Assembly (NCBI RefSeq): GCF_900141735.1
Contig: NZ_FQYO01000003.1
Span: 310,001 to 374,000, forward strand
From: Wenxinia saemankumensis
GTDB lineage: Bacteria > Pseudomonadota > Alphaproteobacteria > Rhodobacterales > Rhodobacteraceae
Direction of reading: 5' to 3'
DNA: 64,000 nucleotides
The notes beneath the pieces were generated by a model. That model saw only the letters and a program-made list of their open reading frames with translations, was not told where the DNA came from and did no database searches. Within the stretch, counting starts at the first letter, position 1. Every line of letters starts with the position of its first letter. Shown here piece after piece: positions 45,222 through 54,737 of the stretch. The position numbers were made by a program, and so were the translations under genes.

Positions 45222-46214
45222 TTGAAGAACGTACTGATCGCCGCGGGCGCGCTCGCGCTCACCCCCCTGCTGGCCGGCGCGCAGGAGATGGACGAGGTCA
45301 CGCTGCAGCTGAAATGGGTCACGCAGGCCCAGTTCGCCGGCTACTACGTCGCGCTGGAGGAAGGCTTCTACGAGGAGGAGGGGCTCGACGTCACCATCCT
45401 GCCCGGCGGCCCCGACATCGCACCGACGCAGGTGATCGCGGGCGGCGGCGCCGACGTGATCGTGGAATGGATGCCCGCCGCCCTCGCCGCGCGCGAGAAC
45501 GGGCTGCCGCTGGTCAACATCGCCCAGCCCTTCGCCGCCTCGGGCATGCAGCTGACCTGCTGGGGCGATGTCGGCATCGAGAGCCCCGAGGATCTGGACA
45601 ACCGCACGCTCGGCGTCTGGTTCTTCGGCAACGAATACCCGTTCCTCAGCTGGATGAGCACGCTCGGCATCGCGACCGACGGCGCGTCCGAAGGGTCGGT
45701 CGAGGTGCTCAAGCAGGGCTTCAACGTCGACCCGCTCCTGCAGCGGCAGGCGGACTGCATCTCGACCATGACCTACAACGAGTACTGGCAGGTCATCGAC
45801 GCGGGCGTCACGCCCGAGGAGCTGGTGAACTTCCGCTACGACGAGCAGGGCGTCGCCACGCTCGAGGACGGGCTCTACGTGATGGAGGAGGATCTGGAGG
45901 ATCCCGAATTCGTCGACGAGATGGCCCGCTTCGTCCGCGCCTCGATGCGCGGCTGGAAATGGGCCGAGGAGAACCCGGAAGAGGCGGCGATGATCGTGCT
46001 CGACTACGACGAGACCGGCGCCCAGACCGAGGAACACCAGATCCGGATGATGAACGAGGTCGCCAAGCTGACCGCCGGATCGGACGGCGCGCTGGATCCC
46101 GAGGCCTACCAGATCACGGTCGACACGCTTCTGGGCGGCGGCTCGGACCCGGTCATCACGGCCGAGCCCGAGGGGGCCTGGACCTCGGCCGTCACGGATG
46201 CCGCGCTGAACTGA
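45222..46214 (+). CDS. ABC substrate-binding protein, NMT1/THI5-like
   Basis: 330 residues from a TTG start; GGAGG lies 7 bases upstream. A signal peptide ends near LLAGAQEM (residue about 20). VTLQLKWVTQAQFAGYYVAL, EEGLDVTILPGGPDI and PLVNIAQPFAASG are features of the THI5/NMT1 group that binds pyrimidines (ThiY) or riboflavin (RibY). In this setting a uracil/thymine-type pyrimidine is the likely ligand. A strong terminator at 46256 ends the locus. Confidence 0.88.
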   Translation: MKNVLIAAGALALTPLLAGAQEMDEVTLQLKWVTQAQFAGYYVALEEGFYEEEGLDVTILPGGPDIAPTQVIAGGGADVIVEWMPAALAARENGLPLVNIAQPFAASGMQLTCWGDVGIESPEDLDNRTLGVWFFGNEYPFLSWMSTLGIATDGASEGSVEVLKQGFNVDPLLQRQADCISTMTYNEYWQVIDAGVTPEELVNFRYDEQGVATLEDGLYVMEEDLEDPEFVDEMARFVRASMRGWKWAEENPEEAAMIVLDYDETGAQTEEHQIRMMNEVAKLTAGSDGALDPEAYQITVDTLLGGGSDPVITAEPEGAWTSAVTDAALN

Positions 46215-46255
46215 TCCCGAAGCGCTGTTTCGCAGCGCCGGGACATCGCGGGACG

Positions 46256-46283
46256 GGGGCGCGGAGCGATCCGCGCCCCTTTT
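46256..46283 (+). terminator. Rho-independent terminator after the ABC importer
   Basis: 10-bp perfect stem (46256–46265 with 46270–46279), GCGA loop and a TTTT run at 46280–46283. It ends the pyrimidine uptake operon. Confidence 0.85.
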
Positions 46284-46659
46284 CCGTCCGGGCCCGGGAC
46301 GAATGGCCTCGCCCGCGATGGCCGGGCACGGAGGGGCCGCTCCCCCTTGGCCCGCGGGCAGAGGAGTCGTCGCGGGCGCCGAGGGACAGCGCTGGCCCTT
46401 CCACCGGAGCGGTAGGCGGGCGAGGGCGTCCTGATGCCCGCAGGAAGTCCGACCGGGACAGGTTGCGGCCGGAGACCCGGGCAGGTCGATGGAGGGGTCG
46501 GACCGGACGTCGCCCCGCGGCGGGCAGGGCGAGCGACGTGACAGGTCGAGGGCATGGGGGGCGGGCCGGTCGGGGGGATGACCGGGACCGGCGCCGGCAC
46601 GCGGCGGCAGGACCGGTGCCGGGGCGTTCCGGTCAGGCCCGGCGGGGCCCCGGGGCGCT
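46284..46659. other. Non-coding spacer after the pyrimidine locus
   Basis: 376 bp between the terminator and the convergent WbpM-like gene. No reading frame with a ribosome site or recognisable protein; only GC-rich sequence with Gly/Arg/Pro-type codon runs. Nothing else identified. Confidence 0.5.
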
Positions 46660-48600
46660 CTAGGACAGGGCCAGCTCGGCCTTCGGCTGAAGCAGACCGG
46701 CGCCGCCCTCCACATAGCGCGACACGACCGCGCGCAGCGCATCGTCGTCCGCCTCGGCGATGGCGGCGCGCAGCGCCTTGATCGCGGCGGCGACCTCGAT
46801 CTCGGACAGGGCGCCCTCGCGGGCCAGCATGATCTTGGGATGCGGGGTCGTGACCTGGCCGGTCCCGATCAGCAGCTCCTCGTGCAGCTTCTCGCCGGGG
46901 CGGAGCCCGGTGAAGCGGATCTCGATGTCGCCGTCCGGGTTCGACTCGTCCTTGACGGTGAGGTTCGCGCTCTCGACCAGCTGACGAGCGAGCGCGTAGA
47001 TCGAGATCGGCTCGCCCATGTCGAGGACGAAGACCTCGCCCCCCTCGGCGAAGCTGCCGGCGGCGAGGACGAGGCGCGCGGCCTCGGGGATGGTCATGAA
47101 GTAGCGCGTCACCTCGCGGTCGGTGACGGTGATCGGCCCGCCCCGCCGGATCTGCTGGGTGAAGAGCGGGATCACCGACCCGGACGAGCCGAGCACGTTG
47201 CCGAAGCGCACCATCGAGTAGACCGTCGGGGCCCCGCTGTCGCGGGCGCGCCGGGCGAGATCCTGGACCACCAGCTCGGCCAGGCGCTTGGACGCGCCCA
47301 TCAGGTTCCTGGGCCGGACCGCCTTGTCGGTGGAGACGAGGATGAACCGCGCGACCCCGGTCTCCATCGCGGCCTGCGCCAGCGTCTGGGTGCCGATCAC
47401 GTTGTTCTGGAATCCCGGGATCGGGTTGCGCTGGACGATGGGCACATGCTTGTAGGCCGCCGCGTGCAGCACGATCTCGACCGCGTTCTCGCGCAGGACC
47501 CGCCGCATCAGGGCCGCGTCGCAGACCGAGCCGAGGATCGAGACGATCTCGACCTGCGTCCCCTCGACCAGCGCCTCGAGCTCCATCGTGATCTGGTAGA
47601 GCGCGAGCTCGGAGCTCTCGACGATGACCACGCGGCGCGGCCGGCAGACGAGGAGCTGCCGGCACAGCTCGGACCCGATCGAGCCGCCGCCGCCGGAGAC
47701 GAGGACCGACCGCCCCTGATAGGCGGCCGAGCCGCCCGGCAACTCGGCGTCGAGCGGGGCGCGGCCGAGCAGCGTGCCCGGCGCCACCGGGCGCAGCTGG
47801 CTGACCAGCGGCGCGCCCGACCCGGCGAGCTGCGCGAAGGAGGGCAGGGCGAGCACGTCGATGCCCAGGTCGGAGAGCCGGCGCGAGATCAGCGTCAGCT
47901 GCGAGCGCGGCACGCTGGGCATGGCGAGCAGGACGCGATCGGCGCGCTTCTCCTCCATCAGGCGGGGCAGGACGAGCGGCGAATGGACCCGCAGCCCCTG
48001 AACGATGGTCGATTGCAAGTTCGCATTGTCGTCGACGAAGGCGATCGGCTTGATCGTCATGTCGGTGGTGAAGGCGGCGGCGAGCTGCTGGCCCGTCCGC
48101 CCCGCGCCGTAGATCACCACGCGCAGCTGGTCGTTGCCGCGCCGGTAGGCCCCGAGCACGACCTGCAGCAGCAGCAGCCGGCAGGACGCGCCGAGGATGA
48201 AGTAGATCATGGCGAAGACGATGAAGGTGCTGGGCGGCGTCGCGTAGCCCGTCACGCCGTCGAGGATCGCGGTGACCCCGGCGATGACGATCGCATGGAC
48301 CCCCGTCAGCCGCATCGCGTGGATCTCGTAGGCCTTCAGCTGGATGCGGTGCAGGCCCATCGCGTAGGACAGCAGCCCCGCGACCAGCATCAGCATCGCC
48401 AGCGCCTCGACCTCGAGCACGTAGGAGCCGAGGCGCGGCCGCTCGCCGGTCTGGATCGCCAGCGACAGCGCCAGCGCCACGGGCAGGAGGGCCACGTCCA
48501 GCGACAGCATGACCGCCTGCTTCAGCCCGCGCGGAAGCGCGATTAGCGCGCCGGAGCCCCGGGCGATCAGATCCGCAGCGGATTTGGTCAACTGGTTCAT
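46660..48600 (-). CDS. WbpM/CapD-like nucleotide-sugar 4,6-dehydratase (membrane)
   Basis: 646 residues. Four N-terminal membrane helices (about 28–150), a first Rossmann domain (VVIYGAGRTGQQLAAA) and a C-terminal SDR dehydratase domain with VLVSGGGGSIGSELCRQL, LHAAAYKHVPI, STDKAVRP and TGLRPGEKLHEEL. Family members make UDP-4-keto-6-deoxy sugars for surface polysaccharides (WbpM, FlaA1-like). It is 185 bp after the sugar transferase gene on the same strand. Confidence 0.92.
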   Translation of the reverse strand: MNQLTKSAADLIARGSGALIALPRGLKQAVMLSLDVALLPVALALSLAIQTGERPRLGSYVLEVEALAMLMLVAGLLSYAMGLHRIQLKAYEIHAMRLTGVHAIVIAGVTAILDGVTGYATPPSTFIVFAMIYFILGASCRLLLLQVVLGAYRRGNDQLRVVIYGAGRTGQQLAAAFTTDMTIKPIAFVDDNANLQSTIVQGLRVHSPLVLPRLMEEKRADRVLLAMPSVPRSQLTLISRRLSDLGIDVLALPSFAQLAGSGAPLVSQLRPVAPGTLLGRAPLDAELPGGSAAYQGRSVLVSGGGGSIGSELCRQLLVCRPRRVVIVESSELALYQITMELEALVEGTQVEIVSILGSVCDAALMRRVLRENAVEIVLHAAAYKHVPIVQRNPIPGFQNNVIGTQTLAQAAMETGVARFILVSTDKAVRPRNLMGASKRLAELVVQDLARRARDSGAPTVYSMVRFGNVLGSSGSVIPLFTQQIRRGGPITVTDREVTRYFMTIPEAARLVLAAGSFAEGGEVFVLDMGEPISIYALARQLVESANLTVKDESNPDGDIEIRFTGLRPGEKLHEELLIGTGQVTTPHPKIMLAREGALSEIEVAAAIKALRAAIAEADDDALRAVVSRYVEGGAGLLQPKAELALS

Positions 48601-48785
48601 GCCCCGTTCGATCGCCCCCGTCCGGACCGGCGCGCTGCCGGTGCGGTCGCCCCCCCGTTCCTCTTGGACCCGGGGGGCATCCTACATCAACCGTGCCCGT
48701 TCCTCCATCCTCTCCTGCCGGATCGGGGTCGGCCGGTTCCTGCCGATTTTAGCGGCATCCTGCCCGGTTCGCGCCCGCCCCGCGT

Positions 48786-49406
48786 TCAGCGCCGCCGCAG
48801 CACCGCGCCGAGCGTGCGGGCCATGATGGCGAGATCGGCGCAGACCGAGGCGTGCCGGGCATGGATCAGGTCGAGCCGTGCCTTGCGGGGCACGCAGCGG
48901 CGCCGATAGGCGGCATCCGTTTCTTCGGGGGTGCGGCAGGCGGCGAGGATGCGTTCCTCGTGCGCGTGGAAGACGAGGCTGGCGAGCCCGGTGATGCCCG
49001 GCCGGCCCTTCAGCACCTCGGCGTAGAGCTCCGGAAAGGCCTCGACATAGACCCGCAGCGGCGGGCGCGGGCCGACGAAGCTCATCTCGCCGCGCAGCAC
49101 GTTCCACAGCTGCGGGATCTCGTCCATCCGGGTCCTGCGCAGCGCGCGGTGCAGCCCCGACATCCGGTCCGACTTGTCGCCGCCGGTGACGCCGGTCGCC
49201 GCCGCCCCCTCGGGCGCGGGGCGCATCGTCCGCAGCTTGACGAGGCCGAAGGGGCGGCCCGGGGCCGCCATCCGCTCGGCCACGTAGAAGACCGGCCGTC
49301 CCTCGCGCACCAGCAGCACGATCACGAGGATCAGCAGGAGCGGCGCCAGCAGCGCCGCCAGCACCGCCGCGAGGACGAGGTCGAAGAGCCGCTTGCCGGG
49401 GGTCAC
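48786..49406 (-). CDS. Bacterial sugar transferase (initiating glycosyl-1-phosphate transferase)
   Basis: 206 residues, single-domain WbaP/PglC type: an N-terminal membrane helix (LFDLVLAAVLAALLAPLLLI), then FGLVKLRTM, DEIPQLWNVLRGEMSFVGPR and GRPGITGLASLVF. It would load the first sugar phosphate on undecaprenyl phosphate. The start is a GTG (49406) overlapping the stop of the epimerase-like gene. The C-terminus is extended by about 40 Arg/Cys/Ala-rich residues after the usual end. Confidence 0.9.
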   Translation of the reverse strand: MTPGKRLFDLVLAAVLAALLAPLLLILVIVLLVREGRPVFYVAERMAAPGRPFGLVKLRTMRPAPEGAAATGVTGGDKSDRMSGLHRALRRTRMDEIPQLWNVLRGEMSFVGPRPPLRVYVEAFPELYAEVLKGRPGITGLASLVFHAHEERILAACRTPEETDAAYRRRCVPRKARLDLIHARHASVCADLAIMARTLGAVLRRR

Positions 49407-50206
49407 CGGGACGGCCCCGCGCGCCAGCCGGCCAGCCGCGCCTCGGCCACCAGCCCTTCGGCCGTGGCGGGGGGCAGGGCGACCAGCCCCGCGAGCCGGT
49501 CCGTCGCCAGCGCCATGCGCGCCAGCGCGCCGGGCGGCGCGTCGCGCCAGGTCCAGCCCAGGCCCGCCGCCCGCAGCACGGCGTCCATCGCAAGGGCGCC
49601 GGGCTGGGCGACGTTCAGCACGCGCGGCTCGGCCCCGGCGGCGGCCCGGTCGGCCAGCGCGACGAGGACGCGGGCGAGGGTCAGCGGGCCGATCCAGCAC
49701 CGCTCCGGCGCGCGCCCGTCCGGCAGGCGGTCGAGCACGACCCCCCCTTCCGCCATCGCGCCGAAGAGCGAATCGCAGCCCGCGACATTGGCGAGCCGCA
49801 GGTGCCAGGCCGCGTCCCCCAGCGCCGCCTCTGCCGCCAGCCGCGCCGCGCCGTAGCCACCAGGCGGGGCGGAGCCCTCGTCCTCGTCATGCGGCTGGGG
49901 GGAGGGGGCGTAGACCGCCGCGGTCGAGACGTGCAGCAGCGGCGCCCCCAGCCCCTGCGCGAGGTCCAGCGCCGCCCGCGCCAGCGCCACGGTCGCCGCG
50001 GTATCGGCGCTGCCCGCCGGGCCCGCCATGTGGACCACGGCGCGGGCCCCCTCGACCGGCGCCTCTCCCGGCTGCCAGCGCAGGTCCCCGCCGCTCCGGC
50101 CGGCCAGGACCGGAGCGGGGCCCGGCCAGTGCCCCCGGGCGCGCAGCGCGGCGAAGGCCCGGCCGATCCGGCCGCTCCCCCCGAGGATCAGGAGCGGCGC
50201 GCTCAC
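49403..50206 (-). CDS. NAD(P)-dependent epimerase/dehydratase-like protein
   Basis: 267 residues from a GTG start that overlaps the upstream gene. The nucleotide motif LILGGSGRIGRAFAAL and the active-site region HVSTAAVYAPS ... GGYGAARLAAE (S/T, Y, and a lone R where Lys is usual) indicate an extended SDR with a possibly altered Y-x3-K (here YGAAR). Probable nucleotide-sugar or lipid-linked sugar modifying enzyme in the polysaccharide cluster. Confidence 0.82.
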   Translation of the reverse strand: MSAPLLILGGSGRIGRAFAALRARGHWPGPAPVLAGRSGGDLRWQPGEAPVEGARAVVHMAGPAGSADTAATVALARAALDLAQGLGAPLLHVSTAAVYAPSPQPHDEDEGSAPPGGYGAARLAAEAALGDAAWHLRLANVAGCDSLFGAMAEGGVVLDRLPDGRAPERCWIGPLTLARVLVALADRAAAGAEPRVLNVAQPGALAMDAVLRAAGLGWTWRDAPPGALARMALATDRLAGLVALPPATAEGLVAEARLAGWRAGPSR

Positions 50207-50808
50207 CGGAACACGGCCCGCGCGCCCCAGAGCCGCAAAGCCCCGGACAGGAAGCAGAGCGCGCCGAAGATCCAGGCCAGCGCCGGGAACTGGCCCGGCA
50301 GCAGGCAGATCGCGACGAAGAGGAGGATCGTCTCGGTCCCCTCGAGCAGGCCGTCCGAGAAGTAGAGCGACTTCACGCCCTGGGCCGCCGTCTCCATCCG
50401 GCGCTTCTCGGCGAGGATCGCGTAGCCGAGGAAGGTGGCCCCGTTGAAGTAGAACGAGGCGAGCAGGAACGCCCCGGCCGCCCCGTTCGTCGCCGGATCG
50501 TGCAGGACGAAGGCCAGCGGCACGGCCCCGTAGAAGAGGAAGTCGGTCGCGATGTCGAGATAGCCGCCGTAATCGGTCCGCGCGCTCGCCCGCGCGACCG
50601 CCCCGTCCAGCCCGTCGGCGAGGCGCGAGGCCGCGATCGGAAGCAGCGCAGGGAGGAACCATCCGAAGGCGATCAGCAGCGCGGCCAGCAGGCCGCAGCC
50701 GAGCCCGGCCAGCGTGACGTGGTCGGCCTCCACCCCCCGCGCCGCGAGGGCGCGGCCCCAGCGGTTCAGGACCGGGTCGATCAGGCGGCGGGCGGCGGCG
50801 TCGAACAT
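50203..50808 (-). CDS. CDP-alcohol phosphatidyltransferase family protein
   Basis: 201 residues with about six membrane helices. The catalytic signature D-G-x2-A-R-x8-G-x3-D-x3-D is complete (begins DGAVARASARTDYGGYLD, ends DIATD). It transfers a phosphoalcohol from a CDP-linked donor to another alcohol; in this setting either a phospholipid or a CDP-linked polyol or glycan may be involved. It is first of a four-gene minus-strand set with GTGA-type overlaps. Confidence 0.9.
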   Translation of the reverse strand: MFDAAARRLIDPVLNRWGRALAARGVEADHVTLAGLGCGLLAALLIAFGWFLPALLPIAASRLADGLDGAVARASARTDYGGYLDIATDFLFYGAVPLAFVLHDPATNGAAGAFLLASFYFNGATFLGYAILAEKRRMETAAQGVKSLYFSDGLLEGTETILLFVAICLLPGQFPALAWIFGALCFLSGALRLWGARAVFR

Positions 50809-51020
50809 GGCGCCTCATGCCCCGCCCGGCCCCGCCGCGTAAAGCGGGCGCGGCGCCCCTGACGGCGAAGTGAGGCCGGCGCACCACCGCGGCGCGCCGC
50901 GTCGGCCCCCGATCGATGGCGGGGGGAAGGGGACCGGGGCCGGCAGCACGCGCCGGACGGTCGGGGACGGGCCGCGGAAGCCGGATCGGCGGCGAAGGCG
51001 GGTGGGGCCCGCCCCGGCCG

Positions 51021-51752
51021 TCAGCGCGCGGGCACCGCGACGATCGGGCCCATCCGCGCCCCCGGATCCGACCGGCCGAGCGCGGGAGCGTGCAGGCGCG
51101 AGATCGACCCGTCGAGATAGAGCGCGTTCGGCAGGCCCAGCCCGTCGCGGAACAGCCGCGCGAAGGCGTGGAAGCTGACCGGCCGGGCGGAGATGGCGAA
51201 GACCGCGCGGCGGCCGTCCGCGCTGGTGCCCACCCCGTTGCGGACGTGGCGCGAGGGGCTGTCCGGGATGAACCGGGGATGCAGCGCGCCGTCGATCACC
51301 AGCATCGGCCCCGATTGCGTGGCGAACCGGCATTCCGGAGGGTCCGCTTCATAGGCGCGCGTCTCGATCACCCGGGCCCGGTCATCGGACAGGCAGAGCA
51401 CCCCGTTCGGCAGCAGCCCGAAATTGCCCGGCCCGGCCGAGGTCACCAGCGGCGCCAGCTCTACCCCGTCCTCGATGTAGAGCCCCACGGGACGGCGGTC
51501 GGCATGGTACATGCCCGCGTTCATCGCGAAGGCCATCGGCCCCCGCGCCGCCTCCAGCGCGCCGAACTGGCCGTAGGGCCGGCCAGACGGGGCCGAGAGG
51601 TAGAGGCGCAGCGCCTCTTCCGCGGGGGCGATGTCGCAGATCGTGTAGCGGGCACCCTCGAAGGCGATCTCGCGGCAGAGAGCGGCCGAGGCGGGGGGGG
51701 CGGCGAGGAGGCCCGTCAGGGCGAGGGCGCCGGCGAGGACGCGGCGGATCAC
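51021..51752 (-). CDS. Exported phosphodiester glycosidase-like (DUF2233) protein
   Basis: 243 residues. Signal peptide ending near PASAAL (about residue 23). The domain carries [34 protein letters not shown] and [14 protein letters not shown], matching the NAGPA/DUF2233 family of periplasmic phosphodiester glycosidases. The substrate is unknown. Its ATG overlaps the rbfA stop (51749–51752). Confidence 0.87.
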   Translation of the reverse strand: MIRRVLAGALALTGLLAAPPASAALCREIAFEGARYTICDIAPAEEALRLYLSAPSGRPYGQFGALEAARGPMAFAMNAGMYHADRRPVGLYIEDGVELAPLVTSAGPGNFGLLPNGVLCLSDDRARVIETRAYEADPPECRFATQSGPMLVIDGALHPRFIPDSPSRHVRNGVGTSADGRRAVFAISARPVSFHAFARLFRDGLGLPNALYLDGSISRLHAPALGRSDPGARMGPIVAVPAR

Positions 51753-52162
51753 GCCTCGTCCGCGGGATCCCCGTCCGCATCCTCGTCCCGGGCCTCCACG
51801 TCGCGGCGGACGCGCGGGTCGGACAGCATGCGGCGGGTGTCGTCCATCCGGTCGAAGGTGCCGTCGATCCGGAACCGCAGGTCGGGCGCGTGCTTCAGCG
51901 CCATCGAGCGGGCGACGTGGTGGCGCAGCTCGCCCTTCGCCCGCTTGAGGCCCGAGATCGCCGCCTCGCGGTCGCCGCCGCCGAGCGGCATGACGAAGAC
52001 GGTCGCGATCCGCAGGTCCGCCGTCACCTCGACCTCGGTCACGGTGATCGACAGGCCCGCCAGCGCGGGGTCATGGACGTCGCCGCGCATCAGCGCGTCC
52101 GACAGGGTGCGGCGGATCTCTTCGCCGACGCGAAGCTGTCTCTGGGAAGGGGCTTTGGCCAT
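51749..52162 (-). CDS. rbfA: 30S ribosome-binding factor A
   Basis: 137 residues, KH-like fold. [38 protein letters not shown] and [14 protein letters not shown] are family motifs. It assists 16S rRNA maturation in cold and normal growth. The acidic C-terminal tail is typical for alphaproteobacterial RbfA. The start at 52162 follows a minus-strand GGAAGG-like site; longer frames upstream belong to dapB antisense. It is divergent from dapB. Confidence 0.95.
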   Translation of the reverse strand: MAKAPSQRQLRVGEEIRRTLSDALMRGDVHDPALAGLSITVTEVEVTADLRIATVFVMPLGGGDREAAISGLKRAKGELRHHVARSMALKHAPDLRFRIDGTFDRMDDTRRMLSDPRVRRDVEARDEDADGDPADEA

Positions 52163-52385
52163 GGGCGGCAGATAGACGGCCGCGCCGCCCCGGACAAGAT
52201 GCGCGGCCGCCTCCCCGCCTCGCCCCGGCGGAGGGGCGGGTGCCCCGGGGACCCTCGCGCCGGCCGGTCGCGGGCCGGGGCCGGGTGGATGCCGGGGCCG
52301 GGGCCGGTGGGCGCCGCGCGTTTGGACAAGCGCCCCTCCGCGCGCTAAGCCTGCGCCCGAAGCCGCCACGAGGGGAGAGCCTGCC

Positions 52386-53213
52386 ATGACCGACATCCCG
52401 GGGATCCTCGTCACCGGCGGCGCCGGCCGCATGGGCCGGATGCTGATCCGCGCCGTGGCCGAGAGCCGCGAGGCCCGGCTCTGCGGCGTGCTCGTCCGGC
52501 CCGGCCACGACTGGGTCGGCCGCGACGTGGGCGAGGCGATGGGCGGCCCGGCGCTGGGCGTCGTCGCGGGCGACGACGCGGTCGCCGCCTTCGCCGGGGC
52601 GCAGGGCGTGATCGACTTCACCACGCCCGAGGCGACGCTCGCCCATGCCGAACTGGCCGCGCAGGCCCGGGCGGTCCACGTCATCGGCACGACCGGGATC
52701 GACGAAGGCGGGATCGCCGCGATCCGCCGCGCCGCGCGGCACGCCCCCGTCGTGATGGCCGGGAACATGAGCCTCGGCGTCAACCTGCTGGTGGGGCTGA
52801 CCCGCCGGGTGGCCGCCGCCCTGGGCGAGGACTTCGACATCGAGGTGGTCGAGGCGCATCACCGGGCCAAGGTCGACGCCCCCTCCGGCACCGCCCTCAT
52901 GCTGGGACGGGCCGCCGCCGAGGGGCGGGGCGTGCCGCTCGCCTCGGTCGAGGAGAGGGGGCGCGACGGCATGACCGGGCCGCGCCGCGCCGGGGCCATC
53001 GGTTTCTCCGCGATCCGCGGCGGCGACATCGTGGGCGAGCACGACGTGCTCTTCGCCGGGCCGGGCGAACGGGTGGTGCTGCGCCACGTGGCGACAGACC
53101 GGGCGATCTTCGCCCGGGGCGCGCTGCGGGCCGCGCTCTGGGGACAGGGGCGGGCCGAAGGGCTCTACGACATGATGGACGTGCTCGGCCTGGGCGAGGC
53201 GACGCGGGGCTGA
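52386..53213 (+). CDS. dapB: 4-hydroxy-tetrahydrodipicolinate reductase
   Basis: 275 residues, full length. NAD(P)H-dependent step of lysine and diaminopimelate synthesis. The cofactor motif is [12 protein letters not shown]; the catalytic motif is [16 protein letters not shown] (His-His and Lys). GGGGAG lies about 8 bases before the ATG. It is divergent from rbfA across a 223-bp GC-rich gap in which I found no clear boxes. Confidence 0.97.
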   Translation: MTDIPGILVTGGAGRMGRMLIRAVAESREARLCGVLVRPGHDWVGRDVGEAMGGPALGVVAGDDAVAAFAGAQGVIDFTTPEATLAHAELAAQARAVHVIGTTGIDEGGIAAIRRAARHAPVVMAGNMSLGVNLLVGLTRRVAAALGEDFDIEVVEAHHRAKVDAPSGTALMLGRAAAEGRGVPLASVEERGRDGMTGPRRAGAIGFSAIRGGDIVGEHDVLFAGPGERVVLRHVATDRAIFARGALRAALWGQGRAEGLYDMMDVLGLGEATRG

Positions 53214-53809
53214 GGATCGCCCGCGCCGTCCGCGATGTCGGCGCGTGCCGGAGCCCCTGCCTCGCGCGGGTTCGCTGCCGTCCGGCCCGGGCCCGGGCGG
53301 ACCCGCCCCGTTCCGGCCGGTGCCGGTATCCGCCCGGCCGGTTACGCGGTCGTGCCGTCCGGCCCGGGCCCGGGCGGACCCGTCCCGTTCCAGCCGGTGC
53401 CGGTATCCGCCCGGCCGGTTCGGTGGGCGTACAGTCCGGCCGCCGGCGCCCCGGTCCCGGTCCCGTCTATCGGCCCCCCGCCGCGTGCCGGGGGCGGCCA
53501 TCGCCGCGGGATCGTGCCCCCGCGCGCCCTGTCACCCCCAGCGCCGTGCCCTCGCGCCTTGCGCCCCCGCCGGCCCCGGCGGCCGGCTACGCCACCGCGC
53601 CGGGAGAGTAGATGGCCGGGAAACGGGGCGATGGACCGGGGTGATGAGCCGGGACCGGGGCTGCCGGGCCGCGCCCGGGGGGCGCTGCACCCCGGCGGCC
53701 GCCGCCCCTTGCCGGCGCGGCCGGGCGCTGACGCTTTCGGTACCAGCCCGGAGGAAACCGGCACTGCCTGCCGGGCGTAGTAGGAGCGACCCTATCAGGA
53801 TGTCCCACC
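53214..53809. other. 596-bp gap with a duplicated 68-bp block
   Basis: No supported gene. It contains a direct repeat (see the repeat entry at 53276–53420). The rest is Pro/Arg/Gly-coding-like GC-rich sequence on every frame, without ribosome sites. The last 60 bases before 53810 contain some A/T and may hold the promoter of the exported-protein gene, but I could not define its boxes. Confidence 0.5.
53276..53420. repeat. Two copies of a 68-bp direct repeat, 77-bp period
   Basis: Copy 1 at 53276–53343 and copy 2 at 53353–53420 differ at only two positions by eye. The unit is very GC-rich and includes GGCCCGGGCCCGGGC. It looks like a recent local duplication. Confidence 0.8.
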
Positions 53810-54214
53810 ATGTCCGCCCTGCAGCGCCACCGCCCCGGTCGGCGCCGGTTCGCCTTCGTCCTCGCGCTGTGCGGGTGGTCCGGCCTCCTGGCAGTCCCGG
53901 CGAAGGCCGAGGATTACCGGCCGGTGACCGAGCGCACCGCGTTCCTCGCGCTGGTCGAGGGCCGCACCCTCTCGATCTGGCTGATGGGGGTGACCATACG
54001 GGTCGGCTCGGACGGCAGCCTGACCGGCGAATCCCGGGGCCGCCCCATGATCGGCCGGTGGACGTGGCAGAACGGCACCTTCTGCCACGAGATCGAGATC
54101 GACGGCATCACCGGACCGGCGGATTGCCAGCGGGTCGAGGCGCTGGGAGAGACGCGGCTGCGCCTGACCTCGCGCGGGGGCAGGGGCGAGAGCACGGTCT
54201 ACCTGGTCCTCTGA
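53810..54214 (+). CDS. Small exported protein of unknown function
   Basis: 134 residues. A signal peptide with basic N-region ends near VPAKAED (about residue 33). The mature part is about 100 residues and holds two cysteines, in TFCHEIEIDG and ADCQRVEA, likely a disulfide; GRTLSIWLMGVTIRV and GRWTWQNGTFCHE look like a beta-barrel (lipocalin-like or DUF995-like) repeat. No specific family confirmed. It lies 13 bases before the DUF1643 gene. Confidence 0.72.
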   Translation: MSALQRHRPGRRRFAFVLALCGWSGLLAVPAKAEDYRPVTERTAFLALVEGRTLSIWLMGVTIRVGSDGSLTGESRGRPMIGRWTWQNGTFCHEIEIDGITGPADCQRVEALGETRLRLTSRGGRGESTVYLVL

Positions 54215-54227
54215 TCGGCCGGGCCGG

Positions 54228-54737
54228 ATGCTGATCCTCCGCCGTCACCGGGGTCCGGGCCATCGCTCGCATGCCGTGTCGTCGTCCTGCGGCGCCTATC
54301 GCTACCTGCTCTCGCGACGGTTCGGGCCGGGGCCCCGCATCCTGTGGGTCATGCTCAACCCCTCCACCGCGGACGAGCGCACCAACGACCGGACCATCGC
54401 GCGCTGCGAGGCGTTCAGCCGCAGATGGGGATACGGTCGGATGGAGATCGCGAACCTCTTCGCCTTCCGCGCGACGCGGCCGGCCGACCTGCGCCGCGCG
54501 GCGGACCCCGTGGGTCCGCAGGCCGACCGGCTGATCGACCGGGCGGCGGTCCGGGCGGACATGGTGATGGCGGGCTGGGGCGTGCATGGCGCGCTGGCGG
54601 GCCGGAACGCGGAGGTCCTGGCGCGATTGCCGCGGGAGAGGCTGCACGCGCTGGCCGTCACCCGCGACGGTCATCCGGGCCATCCCCTGTACATCCGCGG
54701 CGATGCGAGGCCGGTGCCGTTCGGACCGGACATCTGA
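54228..54737 (+). CDS. DUF1643 domain protein
   Basis: 169 residues. The family core is clear: RILWVMLNPSTADERTNDRT, GYGRMEIANLFAFRATRP and RRAADPVGPQADR, features of DUF1643, whose function is unknown. The last 19 codons (GHPLYIRGDARPVPFGPDI) are repeated, in slightly changed form, in the tandem repeats that follow. It is preceded closely by the small exported-protein gene and probably shares a promoter with it. Confidence 0.82.
   Translation: MLILRRHRGPGHRSHAVSSSCGAYRYLLSRRFGPGPRILWVMLNPSTADERTNDRTIARCEAFSRRWGYGRMEIANLFAFRATRPADLRRAADPVGPQADRLIDRAAVRADMVMAGWGVHGALAGRNAEVLARLPRERLHALAVTRDGHPGHPLYIRGDARPVPFGPDI

Noticed and set aside
46284-46659. Small arginine-rich genes in the spacer
   Set aside because: No ribosome site, no family match, low-complexity composition.
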